A DNA stretch of 5,232 nt, from NCBI GenBank assembly GCA_029934775.1, contig JAOZLO010000237.1:1-5232 (forward strand), read 5' to 3'. The stretch comes from Desulfocapsaceae bacterium (GTDB lineage: Bacteria; Desulfobacterota; Desulfobulbia; Desulfobulbales; Desulfocapsaceae). The translations under genes were made by a program, and so were the position numbers. Below are positions 1-5,232 of the stretch, piece by piece. The notes beneath the pieces were generated by a model. The model saw nothing but the letters and a program-made list of their open reading frames with translations, had not been told where the DNA came from and ran no database searches. The stretch's first letter is position 1, and the number at the start of each line of letters is the position of its first letter.

Positions 1-77
1 TTTTTCAGTTCATGAGTATAGCCTGCCAGTAACTTTCCTAAAAATTTGAGATGACCATCTCTTAATTTGTTTTCCAT
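1..77 (-). CDS. Sensor-less histidine kinase, N-terminal fragment (cut by window edge)
   Basis: The first 25 codons of a gene that runs off the low-coordinate end. The peptide begins MENKLRDGHLKFLGKLLAGY and continues THELK, a clear H-box context (G-K-L-x-A-G-x-x-H-E-x-K) with the candidate phosphoacceptor His22. Because the H-box comes about 20 residues from the start, there is no room for a membrane helix or a sensor domain, so the product should be a cytoplasmic kinase core. The ATG at 77 is supported by AAGAGG 10 nt upstream and by an in-frame stop just before it. It lies 196 bp downstream of the receiver gene on the same strand, so the two may work together. The remaining dimerisation helix and ATPase domain, needed to confirm the call, are outside the window. 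Confidence 0.65.
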   Translation of the reverse strand, partial: MENKLRDGHLKFLGKLLAGYTHELK

Positions 78-273
78 TTTCGGATAACCTCTTCATCCGG
101 ACAAACCGGGATGCAATAATTTGTGTTTCCCTTGCGGCCCATGATCAGTAGCCTGAATGATCTACAGGCCCAACGATCAATAAATAATTATTTTTCTGCC
201 AATCTATCAGATACCTTCTCGTGGGAGCTGAATCAGATTAAGCGTTTTCGGAGTCAAGCTACCTACGACGCCA
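78..273. other. Intergenic gap between response regulator and second kinase
   Basis: This 196-bp stretch holds no convincing gene. Minus-strand frames are broken by several stops. A 5-bp inverted repeat GCCTG/CAGGC with a 9-nt loop lies at 151-169, next to the palindrome TGATCA (142-147), but no T-run follows, so it is not a good intrinsic terminator. TTGGCA on the minus strand (203-198) resembles a -35 box, but no matching -10 at proper spacing was convincing. No GG-N10-GC sigma-54 signature was seen by eye. The gap is long compared with the rest of the operon and could be an untranslated leader for the second kinase. Confidence 0.4.
81..99 (-). promoter_or_regulatory. Ribosome binding site in the loop of a small hairpin before kinase 2
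   Basis: In transcript sense, CGGAT and ATCCG form a 5-bp stem around the 9-nt loop GAAGAGGTT. The Shine-Dalgarno AAGAGG (93-88) lies wholly in that loop, 10 nt before the ATG at 77. An in-frame TGA just upstream (93-95 region) leaves no earlier in-frame start nearby. The hairpin could present the ribosome site openly or tune translation; the stem is short and may be incidental. Confidence 0.4.
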
Positions 274-657
274 TCAAGAAGCAGAAATTCGTTTTTCATA
301 GGCCTGGTTTATTTTCTCCATCAACTCCCCAAGATCAACCGGCTTCATAATGAAATCAAATGCTCCCCGCTCCATGCTGTCCATACCCCCAGACGCTGCG
401 CCATGTCCAGTCAGCATAATCACCTCAATAGAGGGATAGTTTCGTTTTACTTCAACGAGAACCTCAAATCCACTCATATCGGGCATTTTGAGATCGAGCA
501 GGACAACATCGGGAAGATGTCCGGTATCAAGTGCTTCTAAAGCAGCCAGACCGCAGTCTACTGTTTCAGGAGAAAAACCACGGAGTTCCAGACGTTCCGC
601 CAGAGCCTCAGTAAATTCAACCTCGTCATCGACAATGAGTACTTTTATTTCATCCAC
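274..657 (-). CDS. Single-domain (receiver-only) response regulator
   Basis: CheY-like receiver of 127 residues without an output domain. All key residues are present: acidic pair Asp10-Asp11 in VLIVDDE, phosphoacceptor Asp55 in VVLLDLKMPDMSG, the switch Thr83 in MLTGHG, and Lys105 in FIMKP. The segment GAFDFIMKPVDLGEL is typical of NtrC-type receivers, but the protein stops soon after the last helix (KRISAS), so it cannot act on DNA itself. It must work by protein contact, for instance as a phosphorelay intermediate, on the sensor-less kinase encoded downstream, or on a protein outside the window. Translation starts at GTG (initiator Met), overlapping the kinase gene by 8 bp, which makes the upstream dCache kinase its most likely phosphodonor. 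A direct regulatory link to the sigma-54 activator is possible, but that protein has no receiver of its own. Confidence 0.95.
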   Translation of the reverse strand: MDEIKVLIVDDEVEFTEALAERLELRGFSPETVDCGLAALEALDTGHLPDVVLLDLKMPDMSGFEVLVEVKRNYPSIEVIMLTGHGAASGGMDSMERGAFDFIMKPVDLGELMEKINQAYEKRISAS

Positions 658-2383
658 TAAAATTCCCCTCTTTTCGAGTATCGTTTATCGGCAGACGTAC
701 AGAAAAAGCCGTTCCCTTTCCGATTTTAGATTTAACCGATATCTCTCCACCAAGTTTTTTCACCAGGCCATAGGTTATGGAAAGACCAAGACCAGTACCT
801 TTGCCAGCCTCTTTTGTAGTAAAAAAAGGATCAAAAATACGTTTAACAGTTTCAGAAGACATGCCCGGTCCAGAATCTTTGATTTTTATTTCTATCATCT
901 CTCGATCATAAAACTCTGCAGAAAGAACAATTAAACCATCCTTTCCTACGGCATCAATTGCGTTGTTAATAATATTGAGAAAAACCTGCTGCAGCTGCCC
1001 ACGGTCACTGAAAACCATAGGAAGCTTTTCAGCAAAAGATTTTTCAAAGCGAATACGACTGTATGAAGCCTCTTTTTCGAGAAATCCGAGTACCTCCTGG
1101 AGAAGATCACTGATGTCTATATGCTCAAAGGCGACATCCATTCTCCTGGCGAAGCCCAAAAGACGGTGGGTAATCACTTTACAACGCTGCACAGCACCTA
1201 AAATACCATCAATGGAGTGTAACAGTTTTTCCTTATGCTCAAACTCTTCTGCAGTTTCCATAAGATCTGTCACCAGCCCGGCCTTTTGATCAATAATCGC
1301 CAGAGGATTATTGATTTCATGGGCAACCCCCGCGGCCAATCTCCCTATAGAGGCAAATTTATTGGTATACTGTGACTCAATTACCGCCCGATTACGGTTT
1401 TGATCCGCCTCCTGAAGGCGATTCGTTATTGAGTTTACCAGCTGTATGACAACAATGAGAGCAAGTACTGTACAGCCAAAAAAAATCATCCGTACTCGAA
1501 AGCGATGTGAAGACCACTTTGCGCCATACATATATCCCTCTATGATTATAACCACCATCCAGGGACTATTTTTAATTTGCACATACGATCTTAAATATTT
1601 TTTACCTTTAAATTCTGAGTAATGGGTAACGGCTTCCCCGCCCTTGTAGTGGGTAAAAAAGGGGCATATATCAAGAATGTCACCAAATATATTAGATTTG
1701 GTCTGCAGGAAACCCTGGCTGTTGACAAGGAAGATATCTTGAGACGACCTGGTATTGACAGTTGAGACATAATTCTGCAGGGTTTCAGAATCAATGCTCA
1801 GACGCAGAACCCAGTATTCTTCTCTTCCGGGTAGTTTATTACTCACTGCAATTACAAAATGAGGAAGTTTTCTGTATCCCATAAAAACGTCACTGATATA
1901 GAGCTGTCTTGTCAGAACCTTTACGTACCAGTCCTGTTCACTGTAGTCATACCCTTCAAGACGGAAAGGCCCTGCATATTCTTCCTGAATGCCATCAGGA
2001 CCAATAACACCCATATCAACAAAGCCCGGATATTGATCCTTTAAATGAGCAAAAAGTTCACTTACCCTGCCCGGTTTTATAAGCTCATCATAACTGTACT
2101 CACCAGCAACAAACCTTACCATAGCCTGCAGTTCATGCATAGATGCTTCAATTGTATTCTGTGCACCCTCTATGGACGAAACCAACTGCTCCCGCTCTTG
2201 AAGTTCCAGAAGTTTTTTATGTTCATGGGAATTCAAACCGATGGCTAAAATAAGCGGAGTAAAAGAAATGAGAAACATTGCCCCATACATCATAAGACGA
2301 AATCGACCATATCCTCCGTCCGTATGAGCTTCAGTCACAAATTCAGGGAAAAATTGTCGTATTTTTTTTAACGAGTTACTCAT
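650..2383 (-). CDS. Membrane sensor histidine kinase with dCache-like periplasmic domain
   Basis: Two-component sensor of 577 residues. A first membrane helix (about 30-50) and a second (about 299-319) enclose roughly 245 extracytoplasmic residues with dCache character, including SEQDWY (148-153) and the following YISDVFMGYRK region, then a second half ending in SPWMVVIIIE (273-282). Cache domains usually bind small solutes such as organic or amino acids; the ligand here is unknown. The cytoplasmic half has the dimerisation/phosphoacceptor H-box AAGVAHEINNPLAII with His355, the N-box LNIINNAIDA (469-478), G1 DSGPG (503-507), the F-box DPFFTT (518-523) and G2 GTGLGL (529-534), so the catalytic ATPase domain is complete. 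There is no attached receiver or HPt domain. The ATG at 2383 has GGGAG 7 nt upstream and overlaps the NifX-like stop by 4 bp; the 3' end overlaps the response regulator by 8 bp. It most likely phosphorylates that receiver. Confidence 0.95.
   Translation of the reverse strand: MSNSLKKIRQFFPEFVTEAHTDGGYGRFRLMMYGAMFLISFTPLILAIGLNSHEHKKLLELQEREQLVSSIEGAQNTIEASMHELQAMVRFVAGEYSYDELIKPGRVSELFAHLKDQYPGFVDMGVIGPDGIQEEYAGPFRLEGYDYSEQDWYVKVLTRQLYISDVFMGYRKLPHFVIAVSNKLPGREEYWVLRLSIDSETLQNYVSTVNTRSSQDIFLVNSQGFLQTKSNIFGDILDICPFFTHYKGGEAVTHYSEFKGKKYLRSYVQIKNSPWMVVIIIEGYMYGAKWSSHRFRVRMIFFGCTVLALIVVIQLVNSITNRLQEADQNRNRAVIESQYTNKFASIGRLAAGVAHEINNPLAIIDQKAGLVTDLMETAEEFEHKEKLLHSIDGILGAVQRCKVITHRLLGFARRMDVAFEHIDISDLLQEVLGFLEKEASYSRIRFEKSFAEKLPMVFSDRGQLQQVFLNIINNAIDAVGKDGLIVLSAEFYDREMIEIKIKDSGPGMSSETVKRIFDPFFTTKEAGKGTGLGLSITYGLVKKLGGEISVKSKIGKGTAFSVRLPINDTRKEGNFSG
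665..670 (-). promoter_or_regulatory. Shine-Dalgarno fixing the GTG start of the response regulator
   Basis: In transcript sense GAGGGG lies 7 nt before the GTG at 657 and inside the last codons of the kinase gene. This strong match supports GTG, rather than a later codon, as the start and fits translational coupling of regulator to kinase. Confidence 0.75.
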
Positions 2384-2730
2384 TTCCCATCTCCCTGTTT
2401 TGCTCCAGGAAGTACAGTTCCGGAGCGCAGAAAGCCACCCGTAACTGCTTTCAAAGCTTCTGAATATGGCCCAACCACCGAATCAATAACCCTCATTTTT
2501 TTCCAGGCAAGATATTGTAAATGGCTCTCTTCTATACCATTACAAATAACCGTGTTGATATTTTCTTTAATAATTAAAGCACACAATTCTTCAGAAGAGG
2601 GCCGTGTCATCAATACGGTTCTGGGTTTACCAAGAACCTTCTGACCTTCGCACAACGCTATCAATACCTCTGTGGTCAAATCAAACCGTGGAGCTACACT
2701 GTTTTTTTGAATGGTTATAAGAATTCTCAT
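2380..2730 (-). CDS. NifX/NafY-like dinitrogenase Fe-Mo cofactor family protein
   Basis: Small soluble protein of 116 residues resembling the single-domain NifX/NafY/MTH1175-like family, a ribonuclease-H-like fold whose known members bind iron-molybdenum cofactor precursors or other metal clusters. Supporting features are the N-terminal strand MRILITI followed by the VAPRFD signature (12-17), the central strand and turn NTVICNGIEESHLQYL (59-74), and MRVIDSVVGPYSEAL (79-93). Three cysteines (27, 50, 63) are present; Cys63 sits at the strand-end position where family members often have a Cys. The last 18 residues are Gly/Lys-rich and probably disordered. No nitrogenase gene is in view, so a role in nitrogen fixation is not supported. 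The gene begins 15 bp after the activator stop without a clear Shine-Dalgarno, suggesting translational coupling, and its TGA overlaps the kinase ATG by 4 bp. Family assignment is good; function is unknown. Confidence 0.8.
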   Translation of the reverse strand: MRILITIQKNSVAPRFDLTTEVLIALCEGQKVLGKPRTVLMTRPSSEELCALIIKENINTVICNGIEESHLQYLAWKKMRVIDSVVGPYSEALKAVTGGFLRSGTVLPGAKQGDGK

Positions 2731-2745
2731 TTTAAATTTTGCTGA

Positions 2746-4182
2746 TTAGTTCAAACTATATCGATTGAGCTTACGCCATAAGGTTGTTCTTCCCCAACCC
2801 AAAATCAAAGCTGCTTTGGAGCGGTTGCCACCGGTTTTTTTCAGAGCATCAATTATCATCCCTTTTTCAACATCACGCCATCCTCCATCAATGGGAACAG
2901 CATGTTCAGCTTTATCGGCAACGGGTTTACTCTGAACTCCCCCCTCTGTATCAATCTGTTTTACATCCTGCTCTTCATTGACCTCCATATCCATTAAAGG
3001 AGATACGAGGTAGTCCGGTAAACACTCCTTTTTCACACTTTTGCCCCGACATATGTGCACTGCATATTCTACAATATTACGTAGTTCACGGACATTTCCA
3101 GGATAGTGATAGGATGTTAAAATTTCAGTAGCCTTTCCACTGTATTCCTTAATAGATTTGTTCAGACTGGTATTAAATTTCCGTAAAAAATAATCGAGCA
3201 ATAATCGGATATCCCCGTCCCTCTCCCGCAAGGCAGGTAAATGGAGACGTAGAACATTCAATCGATAAAAAAGATCCTCCCTGAATTCTCCACGTTTAAC
3301 GAGTTCCCGTAGAGCACGATGGGTTGCCGCAATAATGCGGACATTGACCTTTTCTTTTTTTACGCCTCCCACTGGGAAAAATTCTCTGTCATCCAGCACT
3401 GAGAGAAGTTTCACCTGTAACGAGAGAGGCAGATCTCCTATCTCTGTAAGAAAAATAGTACCGTCCTGAGCCAGTCGAAAGAGACCGGGCTTATCCTTTA
3501 CCGCACCAGTAAAGGCACCTCTTACATGGCCAAACAATTCCGACTCCAGCAGAGCTTCAGGAAGAGCTCCACAATTTATTTTAATAAAGGGATAACGGGA
3601 TCTCTTGGATGCTTTATGAATAGCTTCAGCAATCAAATCTTTACCTGTACCTGTTTCCCCCGTAATAAGAACAGAGGCATCGGTATGGGCCAGCACTGGT
3701 AAAAGCTCGAACATTTCCAACATTTTGGAACTATGTCCTAAAATGTCTTTTACTCCATCACTGCTGAAACCTCTTTGATCAAAAGAGTGTGAAATTGAAA
3801 TATCTTCAAGAAAAACAAAAAGGCCAACAGAATTACCGTCATCATTTCTAAAGGGAGAAACGGTGAAATGAATAGGTTTATTTTTATGATCCTGGGTAAT
3901 AATATTTCCTTCAACAGAAAGAGATTCCCCTGTTTCAAGTACTTTGCGGAACAACTTTTCACTCTTGCCGATATTACAGCGTAATATAAAATCAGCGCGT
4001 ACCCGCTTTGCCTCAGATACTGCAAACCCGGTAAGCAGTTCAAGAGAACTGTTCATTTCTACGATACAAAGATCCCTGTCCAAAATAACAGCACCATGAG
4101 GAATACCGTTTAAAATCTCAATTATTTTAATTTTATCAAAAAAAGCAGTTTCAGTGGATCTCATAATTGTATTATCCTGCAT
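2746..4182 (-). CDS. Sigma-54-dependent transcriptional activator, PAS-AAA+-Fis HTH
   Basis: Bacterial enhancer-binding protein of 478 residues that uses ATP to open promoters held by sigma-54 RNA polymerase. Domain order: PAS-like sensor (about 18-130), AAA+ core (about 145-375), linker, C-terminal Fis-type helix-turn-helix (about 436-478, with GGNRSKAALILG followed by RTTLWRKL). Visible motifs are Walker A GETGTGKD (175-182), the sigma-54-contacting GAFTGA loop (222-227), candidate arginine fingers R301 and R307 in FREDLFYRLN, and the sensor II region GNVRELRN (362-369). The Walker B segment reads TIFLTE (242-247), with Thr246 where most relatives have Asp. There is no receiver domain, so control is probably through ligand or redox sensing by PAS rather than phosphorylation. 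Start choice: the ATG at 4182 has no clear Shine-Dalgarno, whereas the in-frame ATG at 4164 (Met7) has AGGA 10 nt upstream and could be the real start. The next gene follows after 15 bp. Targets are unknown; the permease is an obvious candidate. Confidence 0.93.
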   Translation of the reverse strand: MQDNTIMRSTETAFFDKIKIIEILNGIPHGAVILDRDLCIVEMNSSLELLTGFAVSEAKRVRADFILRCNIGKSEKLFRKVLETGESLSVEGNIITQDHKNKPIHFTVSPFRNDDGNSVGLFVFLEDISISHSFDQRGFSSDGVKDILGHSSKMLEMFELLPVLAHTDASVLITGETGTGKDLIAEAIHKASKRSRYPFIKINCGALPEALLESELFGHVRGAFTGAVKDKPGLFRLAQDGTIFLTEIGDLPLSLQVKLLSVLDDREFFPVGGVKKEKVNVRIIAATHRALRELVKRGEFREDLFYRLNVLRLHLPALRERDGDIRLLLDYFLRKFNTSLNKSIKEYSGKATEILTSYHYPGNVRELRNIVEYAVHICRGKSVKKECLPDYLVSPLMDMEVNEEQDVKQIDTEGGVQSKPVADKAEHAVPIDGGWRDVEKGMIIDALKKTGGNRSKAALILGWGRTTLWRKLNRYSLN

Positions 4183-4232
4183 CAGATCGTTTTATCTTTT
4201 GTACTGTCCCGATTATCATCACCTTCTGTTCT

Positions 4233-4261
4233 ATTATGTTTTAAAACGTTTCAAAAGTAAA
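4233..4261 (-). promoter_or_regulatory. Candidate sigma-70 promoter of the activator gene
   Basis: On the minus strand, TTTACT (4261-4256, 4 of 6 to the -35 consensus) is separated by exactly 17 bp from CATAAT (4238-4233, 5 of 6 to the -10 consensus). Transcription would start near 4226, leaving a leader of about 45 nt before the ATG at 4182. No GG-N10-GC pair typical of sigma-54 promoters was seen by eye in this gap, so the activator appears to be expressed from a housekeeping promoter. It may also be reached by read-through from the permease gene. Confidence 0.4.
4239..4256. promoter_or_regulatory. 18-bp near-palindrome in the promoter spacer, possible operator
   Basis: The plus-strand sequence TTTTAAAACGTTTCAAAA is symmetrical at 8 of 9 pairs around a central CG. 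It overlaps the last base of the candidate -35 box and fills the spacer up to the -10 box. A dimeric regulator bound here would block RNA polymerase, so autoregulation by the Fis-type protein encoded just downstream is possible. AT-rich palindromes also occur by chance, and no second copy was found in the window. Confidence 0.3.
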
Positions 4262-4264
4262 ATT

Positions 4265-4282
4265 TCAATATTCTCATATTGA
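4265..4282 (-). terminator. Weak AT-rich hairpin after the permease gene
   Basis: A perfect 7-bp inverted repeat (TCAATAT / ATATTGA) with a 4-nt GAGA loop lies 6 bp after the permease stop codon. In transcript sense it is followed by AATTTTACTTTT, a broken U-rich stretch. The GNRA-type loop and position suit an intrinsic terminator or a 3'-end stabilising hairpin. Each arm has only one G-C pair, so it would be an inefficient terminator and read-through into the activator gene is likely. Confidence 0.3.
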
Positions 4283-4288
4283 CGACAC

Positions 4289-5232
4289 CTAGGGAGTATA
4301 GATCTGCATTCCCATCAGCGGCCAGATAACTGAAACTGCAAGCCAGGTCACAAGCATGAGCAGGATACTTGCCGGTATACCATACATGACAAATTCTCCA
4401 GTAGTAAACTGTTTTGAATTGTAAGCAATGGCATTGGGTGCAGCACCCACCAGCAGAAGAAAAGGCATACCCGCCACAACAAGAGAAGAGAAGAGAATGA
4501 CCTCACCTGCCACTCCAAGATATGGGGCTATAACAAGAGCAACAGGCAGGGAAATGGCAATGGCAGCAACGTTCATGATAAAGTTGGTCATCATCATGAC
4601 AAAGAAAGCCATACCGATTATAAAAACAATCGGAGGGGAGCTCTGAAAGAGAACCAGCCAGTTGACTGCAAGCCACTTGGCAGCCCCTGTTTCCCACAAG
4701 CAGAAACCGATTGACATAGCACCTGCAAAAAGAAGAATAATATTCCAGGGAACATCTTCAAGATCATCAATATCCAGAATATTCAAGAGGAAAAATGTGA
4801 TAGTGGAACAGAGCAAGATACCTGTTTTATCTAACCCTCCAAGGGCCGGGACAAAATTTTTCAGCGCAATAACGAGGATGGTGCTTACAACGATTACTGC
4901 AGTTAGAATTTCATTTCTGCTCCAACTTCCCAGTTCTTTATACATCCTCTTTGCCTTCTCCTTTAGACCGGGGATTCGCGACTGTTCAGGTTTGCAGACA
5001 ATCATGAAAAAGCCCCACAGTAAGAAAACCATGAGCCAGCCAACCGGAAACATGTACATGGAAAGCTGAAAAAAACTGATATCCACTTCCATGATATCTT
5101 TATAGAAACCTAAGGCGACTGCCCCTCTGGCCGCACCCAGAAGAGTGACAATACTTCCGGCACCCGCCACATAAGCCATGCCGATGAAAAGCCCTTTACC
5201 GAACCTGGTCTTGGTCTCACTTGAATAAAATG
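4289..5232 (-). CDS. SLC13/DASS family permease, C-terminal part (5' end outside window)
   Basis: Inner-membrane secondary transporter of the divalent anion:Na+ symporter (DASS/SLC13) type; family substrates are sulfate or di-/tricarboxylates, and the substrate here cannot be told. The frame stays open to the window edge, giving 313 visible residues. The ATG at 5179 is internal: the 17 codons before it (FYSSETKTRFGKGLFIG) continue a typical family segment. About eight hydrophobic stretches are visible, including the family-like ILLFAGAMSIGF...ETGAAKWL segment and a late GAAPNAIAYNS loop. The protein ends in WPLMGMQIYTP and a TAG stop. Oddities: where relatives usually carry an SNT motif in the second ion-binding hairpin, this protein reads MNV (4568-4576), and the earlier GTPPN-type loop reads GAARGA (5120-5137). 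It lies 106 bp upstream of the activator gene on the same strand, so it may be the target or transport partner of the signalling genes. The fold family is fairly sure; coupling ion and substrate are unknown. Confidence 0.85.
   Translation of the reverse strand, partial: FYSSETKTRFGKGLFIGMAYVAGAGSIVTLLGAARGAVALGFYKDIMEVDISFFQLSMYMFPVGWLMVFLLWGFFMIVCKPEQSRIPGLKEKAKRMYKELGSWSRNEILTAVIVVSTILVIALKNFVPALGGLDKTGILLCSTITFFLLNILDIDDLEDVPWNIILLFAGAMSIGFCLWETGAAKWLAVNWLVLFQSSPPIVFIIGMAFFVMMMTNFIMNVAAIAISLPVALVIAPYLGVAGEVILFSSLVVAGMPFLLLVGAAPNAIAYNSKQFTTGEFVMYGIPASILLMLVTWLAVSVIWPLMGMQIYTP

Noticed and set aside
62..142. Minus-strand 26-codon frame with two Cys (CIPVC) ending inside the start of kinase 2
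   Set aside because: It has no Shine-Dalgarno and no recognisable similarity, and it overlaps the better supported kinase start; a real small protein cannot be excluded but is not supported.
151..169. Inverted repeat GCCTG/CAGGC as a terminator of the main operon
   Set aside because: The stem is only 5 bp with a 9-nt loop and no T-run follows on the minus strand.
78..273. Sigma-54 promoter for the second kinase
   Set aside because: No GG-N10-GC element with reasonable flanking match was found by eye on the minus strand in this gap.
488..934. Plus-strand open frame of 148 codons
   Set aside because: It lies opposite the receiver and kinase genes, is rich in Ser/Arg as expected for an antisense shadow, and has no recognisable domain.
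2701..2709. Slippery heptamer A-AAA-AAC in frame at codons 8-10 of the NifX-like gene
   Set aside because: A -1 shift would end at a stop within a few codons and no clear stimulatory structure was seen; probably chance in AT-rich DNA.
2380..2730. Naming the small protein nifX or linking it to nitrogen fixation
   Set aside because: Only the domain family is supported; no nitrogenase or cofactor-assembly gene is in the window.
4662..5069. Plus-strand open frame of 135 codons
   Set aside because: It is the antisense of the permease's transmembrane coding region and shows no family features.

Overview
The window is a tightly packed, single-direction signalling cluster: every supported gene reads on the minus strand, so gene order runs from high to low coordinates. 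The AT-leaning composition, the PAS/sigma-54 activator, the dCache histidine kinase, the stand-alone receiver and the NifX-like protein together resemble Desulfobacterota (sulfate-reducer relatives, perhaps Desulfobulbales-like). That placement is a pattern-based inference, not a database result.

Layout in transcription order: (1) 5232-4289, the C-terminal 313 residues of an SLC13/DASS-type ion-coupled permease whose start lies outside the window; (2) 4288-4183, a 106-bp gap holding a weak AT-rich hairpin and a plausible sigma-70 promoter whose spacer is a near-perfect palindrome; (3) 4182-2746, a PAS-AAA+-Fis sigma-54-dependent activator; (4) 2730-2380, a small NifX/NafY-like (dinitrogenase iron-molybdenum cofactor family) protein; (5) 2383-650, a membrane histidine kinase with a periplasmic dCache-like sensor; (6) 657-274, a receiver-only response regulator starting at GTG; (7) 273-78, a 196-bp gap with no convincing gene; (8) 77-1, the first 25 codons of a second histidine kinase that has no room for an N-terminal sensor and is cut by the window edge just after its H-box.

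Genes 3 to 6 are spaced 15 bp, -4 bp and -8 bp, so they almost certainly form one operon. A likely reading is that the dCache kinase senses an extracytoplasmic solute or condition and phosphorylates the lone receiver. The receiver may communicate with the sensor-less kinase downstream or another partner. The PAS activator may drive sigma-54 promoters, perhaps that of the permease. The NifX-like protein is the odd member. It sits in the middle of a signalling operon with no nitrogenase gene in view, which suggests a metal-cluster or ligand-binding accessory role in signalling.

Deviations from family consensus worth attention are a Thr in place of the Walker B Asp in the activator, absence of the usual SNT and PPN signatures in the visible permease half, a PAS domain without the Cys cluster often seen in related activators, and a ribosome binding site placed in the loop of a small hairpin ahead of the second kinase. 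No rRNA, tRNA, CRISPR, insertion sequence or attachment site was seen.
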